From Algiphilus sp. (GTDB lineage Bacteria > Pseudomonadota > Gammaproteobacteria > Nevskiales > Nevskiaceae), in NCBI RefSeq assembly GCF_023145115.1, contig NZ_JAGLEJ010000020.1, positions 124,001 to 188,000 on the forward strand: 64,000 nucleotides of DNA, written 5' to 3'. The notes beneath the pieces are model-generated. The model was not told the DNA's origin. It did not search any database and saw only the letters and a program-made list of their open reading frames with translations. The translations under genes were made by a program, and so were the position numbers. This document shows positions 9,512 through 16,475 of this stretch, one piece after another (positions within the stretch are counted from its first letter, which is position 1; every line of letters begins with the position of its first letter).

Positions 9512-10409
9512 ACCGGTCATCGTCCTCGGCACGCCGGGCCCCGATCCGGCACGCCTCGGGGCCATGCTCGGCGGGCACCCCGCGGGCGCCTTCGTGCCGG
9601 CACTGCGGTTGGGCAGCGCCACCACGCCCCACGCCCTGGGTGTGCTGGAGAAGCGCGGCAGCACCCCGCTCACCGACGGCTGGCGACGCGCGATCGCGTT
9701 CCACTGCTTCGGTGGACAGGATGCCGAGGCCATCGCCGATGCGGACCACTGGCTCTTCCGGCGCGAAGACCGGCCGCTGCCGGGGCTGGCCGGCGAGCTC
9801 GCCGATCGGCTCGCGCCCGCCGCCATGGTCACCTTCGACACCGACGCGGTCTGGCGCATCGTCGAGCTCGAACGCCTGCTCGATGCGCTGCCGGATACGC
9901 GCATCATCCACCTTGTGCACCACCCCGTGCCCGACTGCGAACGCATGGTCGACGCGCAGCGCCAGGCCTGGTTCATACCGTCCGACTACCACGACTTCGG
10001 CCCCGGGCACGACCGCGCCGTGCTCGATCCGCAGCTCGCCTGGTTGCGCATCCATCTCACCATCCGGCGCGCCTGCGAAGCGCTGCCACCGGCGCGCTAC
10101 CGCCGCATCGACTGGCATGCCCTGGCGCGCGACCCGGAGCCGCACCTGGACGCGCTGGTCGACTGGCTGGGCTGGCCGGCGATGGAAAGCGGCACGGCCG
10201 ACATGCTGCGCCCAGAGCGCTCGCCCTTCTGCCATCCCGGTCCGGCGGAGGCGCCCGGAGGGGTCGATACAGGCCTTTACGCATCGCCCGGATTCGCGCC
10301 ACGGCTGGCGCCGGTCGCGGATCTGTCGGCGCCACTGAGCTGGCGCGACGACGGCGTCGGCTTCGCGCCCGAAGTGCGGACGCTGGCGCGCGAGTTCGGC
10401 CTGCGCTAG
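9501..10409 (+). CDS. sulfotransferase-like P-loop protein
   Basis: 302 residues from a GTG start at 9501, overlapping the propeller gene by 11 bases. The fold suggests the sulfotransferase family: an N-terminal beta strand and loop VIVLGTPG where PAPS-dependent enzymes have GxPRSGTT, a central RIIHLVHHP strand, and a C-terminal ERSPFCHPGP segment like the PAPS-site tail. The P-loop is poorly conserved (GPDPARLG), so activity is uncertain; a divergent or inactive enzyme is possible. Its TAG stop (10407-10409) contains the TA target of the adjoining IS630 element. Confidence 0.55.
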   Translation: MRPEPVIVLGTPGPDPARLGAMLGGHPAGAFVPALRLGSATTPHALGVLEKRGSTPLTDGWRRAIAFHCFGGQDAEAIADADHWLFRREDRPLPGLAGELADRLAPAAMVTFDTDAVWRIVELERLLDALPDTRIIHLVHHPVPDCERMVDAQRQAWFIPSDYHDFGPGHDRAVLDPQLAWLRIHLTIRRACEALPPARYRRIDWHALARDPEPHLDALVDWLGWPAMESGTADMLRPERSPFCHPGPAEAPGGVDTGLYASPGFAPRLAPVADLSAPLSWRDDGVGFAPEVRTLAREFGLR

Positions 10410-11488
10410 TGTGTTGTCCCATTAATAACTTTGCAAACACGTTCGATCTTGTCGATGATGGATTGCGCCGTTGCGGTCCAAACGAAAGGGCGCGCGTTGG
10501 TGTTGTAGTGCTCGACGTACCTCTCAATGCGCTTGACCAGATCTGGAACGCTTTTGAAGGATCCGCGGCAAATGGCCTTCTGCGTGATCAGCCCAAACCA
10601 GCGTTCGACCTGGTTGAGCCAGGACGCATAGGTGGGGGTGTAATGAACGTGGTAACGCGGGCGCTTGGCCAGCCAGGCCCTGACCTTCGGGTGCTTGTGG
10701 GTTGCGTAGTTATCGACGACGAGATGAATATCCAGGTTGGCGGGGACGTTCTGATCGATGTGCCGCAAGAACGACAGGTATTCCTGATGTCGGTGGCGCT
10801 TCTTGCATTGCGTCATGACTTCGCCGGTGGCCACATCAAGCGCCGCGAAGAGGGTTGTCGTCCCGTGGCGAACGTAGTCGTGAGTAACGCCCTCGACATA
10901 CCCCAGGCCCAGAGGAAGTACCGGCTGAGTCCGCTCCAGCGCCTGGCACTGGCTCTTCTCATCGACACACAAGACCATGGCGTTGTGCGGCGGATCCAGG
11001 TACAAGCCGACGATGTCACGCACCTTCTCGATGAAGAAGGGGTCGTTCGACAGCTTGAATGACTGGGAGCGGTGGGGTTGCACACCGAACAGCGCCAAGT
11101 AGCGTTGCACGGTGCTCTTGCTCATGCCGGTGGAATCCGCCAGCGTGCGTACGCTCCAGTGCGTGCCCGCGTCAGGCTGCGTCGACAGAACGGTGTTGAG
11201 CAACTGCGCGACTTGATCATCGTCTTGGGTACGCGGTCGCCCCGGTTTCATCTCATCATGCAGGCCGGCAATCCGGCCCGTGCGAAACCGACGTCGCCAA
11301 AGACTCACGGTCGGCTGCGAAATATCCAGATGCCGCGCCGCCTCGCGATCGCTCAACCCGTCTTCGGTCAACAGCACAATCTTTGCCCGACGGACCAGCG
11401 CCGCCGGCAAACTGCGTGACGCCGCAATCGCGTCCAGTTGCTCGCGCTCCTCGCCCGTGATGTCCAGCGACCTTCTCGCTCTCGCCAT
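10406..11488 (-). CDS. IS630-family transposase
   Basis: The 360-residue DDE transposase starts at the ATG at 11488, preceded by GGGAG about 7 bases away; a TTG at 11509 is also in frame. The N-terminal helix-turn-helix is around SDREAARHLDISQPTVSLWR. The catalytic triad is visible as CVDEKSQ, VVDNYATHKH and NQVERWFG. The frame is intact, so the element may be active. Unusually, the stop codon (complement of 10406-10408) is made of the duplicated target TA plus one host base, so the gene carries no stop of its own inside the element. Confidence 0.93.
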   Translation of the reverse strand: MARARRSLDITGEEREQLDAIAASRSLPAALVRRAKIVLLTEDGLSDREAARHLDISQPTVSLWRRRFRTGRIAGLHDEMKPGRPRTQDDDQVAQLLNTVLSTQPDAGTHWSVRTLADSTGMSKSTVQRYLALFGVQPHRSQSFKLSNDPFFIEKVRDIVGLYLDPPHNAMVLCVDEKSQCQALERTQPVLPLGLGYVEGVTHDYVRHGTTTLFAALDVATGEVMTQCKKRHRHQEYLSFLRHIDQNVPANLDIHLVVDNYATHKHPKVRAWLAKRPRYHVHYTPTYASWLNQVERWFGLITQKAICRGSFKSVPDLVKRIERYVEHYNTNARPFVWTATAQSIIDKIERVCKVINGTTH

Positions 11489-11563
11489 CCCGCACTCCCA
11501 ATCCGCCAAAGGATGCCCCTTAGACCGCGAAATGGAAGAGAAGTTTCTTCTGGGACGTTACAC
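10409..11563. mobile_element. complete IS630-family insertion sequence
   Basis: A 1155-bp element bounded by imperfect inverted repeats. The left end reads GTGTGTTGTCCCATTAATAA and the complement of the right end reads GTGTAACGTCCCAGAAGAAA, with 17 of the first 26 positions identical. It is flanked on both sides by TA (10407-10408 and 11564-11565), the signature IS630 target duplication. It holds one transposase gene. Excision would rejoin the sequence as CGC-TAG-GCGC, so the sulfotransferase-like gene keeps the same stop with or without the element. Confidence 0.9.
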
Positions 11564-11593
11564 TAGGCGCAGGCGCGGCCCGCGCGCCGCACC

Positions 11594-12508
11594 TCAGTCA
11601 GCTTCCTTGAAGAAGCGGAGGATAGTGTCGGATGCGTCCAGGACATCGCGGTTGGGACCGAGCATCAGCTTGAGGATGGTCTGCCCGCCCGGCCACTGGT
11701 GGCCGACGCCGTCGATGATGCACCAGCGCACGGTGCCGCCGGCGCAGCTGGACCGGCGCTCGCACAGATCGGAGGTACCAGCGACCTTGGCCTGGGCGTC
11801 TTCGCAGCGATTGCGCTTGGCCAGCACCTTGACCTGCTCCGCGATCGACGGGCGGTAGGTCTCGTCGAACACCCCGCCGTTCCAGGGGATGCGCTCGTCC
11901 TCGCGACCGACCATCAGCAGCGCGGGCACGCCCGGCTTCTCGGGGCAGTTGTCCCTCATCGGCCCACCGGAAACCGGCGCGATGGCGTTGAACAGATCCG
12001 GTGCCTCGCACGCGATGCGATTGGTCAGCATGGCGCCGTTGGAGAACCCGGTGCCGTAGACGCGCGAATCGTCGATGCACGAGGAGCCGCCGAGCTCCTT
12101 GACCAGCGAGCGGATGAAGCCGACGTCGTCGACCTTGCCGGATGCCGCCTTGCCGCAGCAGCTTCCGGCATTCCAGGACCGCCATACGCCGTCGGGATAG
12201 ACCACCGCGAATCCGTGCTTGCTCGCGGCACGGTCGAGACCGGTCTGCTCCGCCATTCTCTCGCCGGTGCCCCAGCCACCGTGCATGGCGACCACCAGCG
12301 GCAGCTCGCTGCCACCGCCGGAAGGCACGAACAGCCGATAGGTGCGATCGCGTCCGCCGTGCTTCAGCGAACCTTCGGTGGCGCTGCCGCGTTCCGCGCA
12401 GGCGTCGGCGGCGCGCGCAGGGGCGCTGTTCATCGCACATGCTCCGACCAGCAGCGCCGCGCAGAGAAGGGATCCGAATCCGGCAAGCTTGGTACGCGTG
12501 GTGGTCAT
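11594..12508 (-). CDS. PHB-depolymerase/LpqC-type esterase lipoprotein
   Basis: 304-residue alpha/beta-hydrolase of the poly(3-hydroxybutyrate) depolymerase/feruloyl esterase family. The N-terminus is a lipoprotein signal (SLLCAALLVGAC, Cys at about 24), placing it in the envelope. PLVVAMHGGWGTG forms the oxyanion strand, GTGFSNGAM the nucleophile elbow with Ser, and DGVGHQWPGG holds the catalytic His. Many cysteines suggest disulfides. It faces the IS630 element tail to tail with the sulfotransferase-like gene. The substrate could be a polyester, an aryl ester or a lipid ester; the sequence does not decide. Confidence 0.8.
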   Translation of the reverse strand: MTTTRTKLAGFGSLLCAALLVGACAMNSAPARAADACAERGSATEGSLKHGGRDRTYRLFVPSGGGSELPLVVAMHGGWGTGERMAEQTGLDRAASKHGFAVVYPDGVWRSWNAGSCCGKAASGKVDDVGFIRSLVKELGGSSCIDDSRVYGTGFSNGAMLTNRIACEAPDLFNAIAPVSGGPMRDNCPEKPGVPALLMVGREDERIPWNGGVFDETYRPSIAEQVKVLAKRNRCEDAQAKVAGTSDLCERRSSCAGGTVRWCIIDGVGHQWPGGQTILKLMLGPNRDVLDASDTILRFFKEAD

Positions 12509-12867
12509 GCAGCAGCCTCCAGGCCGATCAATGCCCCCGGAGCCTACCAGCATCACGAAGGTCCGAGGGCGGGGCATACCGTAGCGACCTGCGGGTGCCC
12601 GATTCCGCAGTCGATCAGTCACATGATGCGGCATCGCACCCTGTCGTCCAGCTGAACCCGTCGTCCCCTCGCCATCCGCCACCACGTTTGCGCGGCAGAT
12701 GGGCCCCTTGATGCGTGAGGACCGCGCATTACGCATGCGTAATTGATAATTCCCTACAAAGGTCGCGCCGTTTCGCCATTAGTCGCACGCCGGACGGCGG
12801 CTAACTTATGGCCCATAAAAAGAAATACGCGACACACAACGGGGACGCCAGTCGGACAGGGGTCGGA
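12509..12867. other. intergenic region with divergent starts
   Basis: About 360 bases between the esterase (leftward) and the acyltransferase (rightward). The right half (about 12720-12840) is the most AT-rich stretch nearby and holds a perfect 16-bp palindrome at 12728-12743. Promoters for both genes probably lie here, but no convincing -35/-10 pair can be assigned. If the ATG at 12808 is used, the region shrinks to 299 bases. Confidence 0.5.
12728..12743. promoter_or_regulatory. perfect 16-bp palindrome, possible operator
   Basis: ATTACGCATGCGTAAT reads the same on both strands and lies 125 bp upstream of the acyltransferase start and 220 bp upstream of the esterase start. It is too short and loop-free to be a hairpin terminator and looks like a dimeric-regulator operator. 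No cognate regulator is encoded beside it. Confidence 0.4.
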
Positions 12868-13653
12868 ATGGAAATCGGCGGACCGGATGCGCTCAAGCGT
12901 CATGGCCTGAGCGTCGTGGAAGGCAGGACCATCAAGGGCGCCCTGCTGTACGAGCGGCCAGCGTTCATCTTCGACCCGCGTCGCGTCAAGGATTGTGCGG
13001 TGGGCGCGTTCACGCTGGTGAACGGCCTGATGACCACCAGTATGTACCGGTGCCGTGTCGGCCGCTACGGCCAGATCGGCGAGTCGGTGATCCTGGGGCC
13101 GCCCGAGCACCCCCAGGACTGGTTCAGCAACCACCCCTTCGCCTTCACCCGTCCCAACGAGCTGCCCAGCATGTACGAGCAGCCGGAGTTCGAGCGCCTC
13201 GCACCCGACGGCAGCGAGGCCGTGCACTACGCGGCGGGCGTGCCGAGCGTGACCACCATCGGCCACGAGGCCTACATCGGCGCCGGCGCCTTCGTCAGCC
13301 GCGGCGTGACCATCGGCGACGGCGCGGTAGTGGGCGCACGTGCCGTCGTGACGCGCGACGTGCCGCCCTACAGCATCGTCTTCGGGTCACCGGCCTGCGT
13401 GCGACGCCTGCGCTTCAGCGAGAACATCGTCGAGCGCATGATGAAACTGGAATGGTGGCGCTACGACCTCGCCCCCCACAAGCATCGCGTCGACTTCTCG
13501 CGGGTCGAGCACACGCTGGCCTACTTCGAGGAGGCCGCCGCGGATGGTCGACTGGCGACACTGCAGCCCGACGCCTATCGCGTGACCCCGCTCGACGGCG
13601 GTCGTTTCCGGATCGAGCGGGTCGACGAGCCGCTCTACGACGCCGCGGCCTAG
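12868..13653 (+). CDS. left-handed beta-helix (CatB/LbetaH) acyltransferase
   Basis: 261 residues from the ATG at 12868, chosen because AGGGG lies 6 bases upstream; an in-frame ATG at 12808 would add 20 residues. Hexapeptide-like turns run through VGAFTLVNG...YRCRVGRYGQIGESV (about 50-80) and TIGHEAYIGAGAFVSRGVTI...GARAVVTRDVPPYSIVFGSPA (about 130-175), the classic end of CatB/WbbJ-type acyl- or acetyltransferases. The acceptor is unknown. Its stop overlaps the stop of the convergent hydrolase by 3 bases, so it sits directly against the megasynthase operon and may acylate its product. Confidence 0.75.
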   Translation: MEIGGPDALKRHGLSVVEGRTIKGALLYERPAFIFDPRRVKDCAVGAFTLVNGLMTTSMYRCRVGRYGQIGESVILGPPEHPQDWFSNHPFAFTRPNELPSMYEQPEFERLAPDGSEAVHYAAGVPSVTTIGHEAYIGAGAFVSRGVTIGDGAVVGARAVVTRDVPPYSIVFGSPACVRRLRFSENIVERMMKLEWWRYDLAPHKHRVDFSRVEHTLAYFEEAAADGRLATLQPDAYRVTPLDGGRFRIERVDEPLYDAAA

Positions 13654-14519
13654 ACCGACGCCGCGGCACCGTCGAGCGGCTCGAGGAAGGCCCTCACCAG
13701 CGGCGTCACCATCTCCGGATGGCTCAGCGGGAAGAAGTGGCCGACATTGGGCAGCCGGTGGTACTCGGACTGCGGCACGCACTCCGCCAGCGCGTCGCCA
13801 CTCGGCAGATTGTGCGAATTGCCGCCGTAGAGCAGCTGCAGCGGCATCCGCAATCCGGCGATGGCGTCGCGGTCCGCGCCCGGGACCAGGGCGTCCTCGC
13901 GCATCGTGGTCTCGTCCATCAGGCGACAGAAGGCGCGCGCGCCGCGCAGGCCGCTCTTGCCCTGACCGAAGGGCGTGAAGATGTCGCGGTTCTGCGGCTC
14001 GTAGCCTTCCACGCGCAGCCGTGCCATCGACTCCAGGAAGGTCAGCCCCAGCTGCGGCTCGGACTCCCAGTCGCGTCCGTCGGCGGCGGCCATCTCCTTG
14101 TCGAAGGCGCTGAGCTTGCCGCCGTCGCTGAGCCACTGGCGCGGCTGCAGCGTGTTGATGCGTGCATCCATCAGCACGAGTCCGCGCACCGCGTCGGGCG
14201 CGGACAGCGCGTACTCGAGCGCCACCGCACCGCCGTAGCTGTGGGCGATCACGGCCGCCGGCGCGAGCGCCAGACCGTCCACCAGCGCGGCCAGATCCGC
14301 CGCCATGGCCGTGGCGCTGTAGCCGCTCGCGGGGCGGCTGGAGTAGCCGTGACCGCGCAGGTCGAAGAGCGTCACGCGATAGCGATCGCGCAGCGACTGC
14401 GCCAGCGAGGCATACCAGAACGCACGGTTGGTGGCGAGGCCGTGCACCAGCACGACGTCCGGCCCCTCGCCCATCTGCTGCCAGGCAAGCCGGGCGTCGC
14501 CGGCCTGCAGGAAGCTCAT
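13650..14519 (-). CDS. alpha/beta hydrolase, last gene of the megasynthase operon
   Basis: 289-residue alpha/beta-hydrolase. Visible features are VLVHGLATNRAFW (oxyanion region), AVIAHSYGGAVAL with the nucleophile Ser in about residues 90-100, an acidic residue segment near LLYGGNSHN, and NVGHFFPL with the catalytic His near the C-terminus. Its ATG overlaps the ACP stop (ATGA), so it is translationally coupled to the carrier protein. A thioesterase-like release or editing role for the megasynthase product is the obvious inference; hydrolysis of an ester in the finished lipid is the alternative. Confidence 0.78.
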   Translation of the reverse strand: MSFLQAGDARLAWQQMGEGPDVVLVHGLATNRAFWYASLAQSLRDRYRVTLFDLRGHGYSSRPASGYSATAMAADLAALVDGLALAPAAVIAHSYGGAVALEYALSAPDAVRGLVLMDARINTLQPRQWLSDGGKLSAFDKEMAAADGRDWESEPQLGLTFLESMARLRVEGYEPQNRDIFTPFGQGKSGLRGARAFCRLMDETTMREDALVPGADRDAIAGLRMPLQLLYGGNSHNLPSGDALAECVPQSEYHRLPNVGHFFPLSHPEMVTPLVRAFLEPLDGAAASV

Positions 14520-14818
14520 GAAAACTGCTGGTGCAGGAAGTCCGCGATCTGGCCGACCGAGAGGTCGTCGACGTAGCGCCCGTCCTTCATGAGCAGCTGC
14601 TCGAAGGGCAGCTTGCGCTTGCCGAAGGCCTCCTCGATGGCGACGACAAGCTGGATGATGTCGATGGACTCGAACTCGAGGTCGCCGAGCAGCATGGTCT
14701 CGCGCCCGATGGGAGCGTCCAGCTCGGTGTCCCAGTCCTCGATGAAGTCCTCGAGCACGTCCTTGAGTCGCGCCAGGATGGCTTCCGGCGGAATGCTGGT
14801 GTCGGTGGCGGTACTCAT
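14516..14818 (-). CDS. stand-alone acyl carrier protein
   Basis: 100-residue four-helix carrier protein. The phosphopantetheine site reads GDLEFESIDIIQLVVAIEE, with Ser preceded by Glu rather than the usual Asp (DSL/DSI). The helix II–III acidic pattern is otherwise normal. It begins 9 bases after the alkaline-phosphatase-family gene and overlaps the hydrolase. As an extra carrier beside the three ACPs inside the megasynthase, it could supply a starter, accept the product, or present it to the acyltransferase or hydrolase. Confidence 0.88.
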   Translation of the reverse strand: MSTATDTSIPPEAILARLKDVLEDFIEDWDTELDAPIGRETMLLGDLEFESIDIIQLVVAIEEAFGKRKLPFEQLLMKDGRYVDDLSVGQIADFLHQQFS

Positions 14819-14827
14819 GACGCGTCC

Positions 14828-16432
14828 TTACTCCATGTAGCCGAGCATCTGCAGCTGCTCGATGATCTGCTGCTTCTCGTTGTCGTCCATCTCCTCGATC
14901 TCGCGCTGTCCCGAGGAGGCCAGGGTCGCGGCGCCGATGGTAACCGGATGCGACTCCAGCCATGCACCGTCGAAGAACGGCTTCGGCACCTTGCCCTCGA
15001 CGTCCTCGGGCACGGAGAGCCCCATGCTGTACAGCAGCGTGGCGGGCACGTCGACGATGCGGCGGCGCGGAGTCATGCCGGCGGCCTTGATGCCCTGGCC
15101 CCACGCCATGAAGATGCCGTCCGGATGATGCGTGCCCTGCGGACGCTCGCGCGGCACGACCACCGGCGAGTAGTTGCGGATCGACACGAAGCCGTGATCG
15201 CGCAGCACCAGGGTCAGGTCCGCGGCCTTGTCCATGTGGGCGCCGGGGAACCATTCCTCGCGCTTGAGGACATCGGTGACCACCTGCTCGCCGTCGTCGT
15301 TGCGGATGCTCTCGAGATCCTCGATCAGCTTGTCGCGGAAGCGCTCGTACTCCTCGGGCGCTATGCCGGCCTCGCCGGGGTTGCGCGCCACGCGGATGTG
15401 GATGCCGTTGGACGACGGCGTCCGGCAGTAGGCAACGGTCTTGTCCCAGTCGAGGTTGGCGAAATCGGAAGCCTCGCGCCGCATGGCCTGCGGCGAGTCA
15501 TCCGACTTGGCCCAGGTCAGGTAGCCCTTCTCGCCCAGCCAAGTGTTGATGCGCAGTACCTCGGTGGTCGCCGTGAAGCCGTGGTCGGACGCGAAGTAGA
15601 CCTGCACGTCGGGGCCGGCGGTCTCCACCAGCGACTGGATGAAGCCGTCGAGCTTGCGGAAGTACTCGACGCAGACGTCGCGCATGCGCGCCTGCCAGGC
15701 CGTTGGCTCCTCGGGCAGCAGCGCCGGATCGAGGAACTCCCAGGCCTGGTGCTGGATCTTGTCGACGCCGTCGAACATGATCGCCATCAGGTCCGGCTGC
15801 TCGTTGCGCAGGACGTAGTCGGCGACCTTGTACCACTGCTCCTCGCGCGGCAGGTGGTAGCGCACCCAGGCCTCGGTGTCATCCTCGTCGAGGGCCTCCA
15901 TGGCCTGCTTCTCGGCCTCGAAGTCCCACGCCAGCTCCTTCGGGTCGAAGCCGGGAATCTCCTGCTTCATGCGCTCGAACAGCTCGCGCGGATGCGTGTT
16001 GCGGCGCAGGTGCTTGGCCGGGATGAAGCCGGGCACCGTGCAGCCGTTGACGCCGTCCGGCGGCGGCGCGGTGAGCGGGAAGTTGAGCGCGGCCACCGTC
16101 TTGCCCTGGCGCGAGGCCAGCGCCCAGATGGTCTCGGCGTCGATGTCGCGGCTGTCGTACAGCGTCCAGTAGACCTCGCCGCCCTTGTCCTCGGAGCGGA
16201 TGAAATCGAACACGCCGTGCACGCCGGGTCCGCGCCCGGTCTGCACCGAGGTCCAGGCCGGCGGTGTCAGTGGATTGGGCGTGCTGCGCAGCTTCGCGCG
16301 CGCACCCTCGTCCATGAGCTTCTTCATGAAGGGCATCACCACCCCGGTGCCGGGGATGTCGCTGACCAGATGGTCGAGAACGGTGTAGGTGCAACCGTCG
16401 AGGCCGATGAACAACGTCGAAGTCTTGGACAT
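14828..16432 (-). CDS. alkaline-phosphatase-superfamily (type I phosphodiesterase/NPP-like) enzyme
   Basis: 534 residues from the ATG at 16432, preceded by GGAAGG. The N-terminal metal-binding FIGLDGCTY, the nucleophile region TPPAWTSVQTGRGPGVHGVFDF (about residues 52-73), the central SDHGF motif and further His/Asp ligands (DLTLVLRDHGF, GTHHPDG) mark the nucleotide pyrophosphatase/phosphodiesterase branch of the alkaline phosphatase superfamily. No signal peptide or membrane helix is seen, so it is probably cytoplasmic. It sits between megasynthase and ACP genes, so a phospho-intermediate or phospho-headgroup of the lipid is the likely substrate, by inference. Confidence 0.8.
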   Translation of the reverse strand: MSKTSTLFIGLDGCTYTVLDHLVSDIPGTGVVMPFMKKLMDEGARAKLRSTPNPLTPPAWTSVQTGRGPGVHGVFDFIRSEDKGGEVYWTLYDSRDIDAETIWALASRQGKTVAALNFPLTAPPPDGVNGCTVPGFIPAKHLRRNTHPRELFERMKQEIPGFDPKELAWDFEAEKQAMEALDEDDTEAWVRYHLPREEQWYKVADYVLRNEQPDLMAIMFDGVDKIQHQAWEFLDPALLPEEPTAWQARMRDVCVEYFRKLDGFIQSLVETAGPDVQVYFASDHGFTATTEVLRINTWLGEKGYLTWAKSDDSPQAMRREASDFANLDWDKTVAYCRTPSSNGIHIRVARNPGEAGIAPEEYERFRDKLIEDLESIRNDDGEQVVTDVLKREEWFPGAHMDKAADLTLVLRDHGFVSIRNYSPVVVPRERPQGTHHPDGIFMAWGQGIKAAGMTPRRRIVDVPATLLYSMGLSVPEDVEGKVPKPFFDGAWLESHPVTIGAATLASSGQREIEEMDDNEKQQIIEQLQMLGYME

Positions 16433-16475
16433 GCCTGCCTTCCGCGGGGGCTGAGAATGAGACGTACGTGGTTGA

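Noticed and set aside
12728..12743. The palindrome as a lux-type quorum-sensing box
   Set aside because: It is symmetric but lacks the CTGT/ACAG ends of lux boxes, and no LuxI/LuxR pair is in the window.
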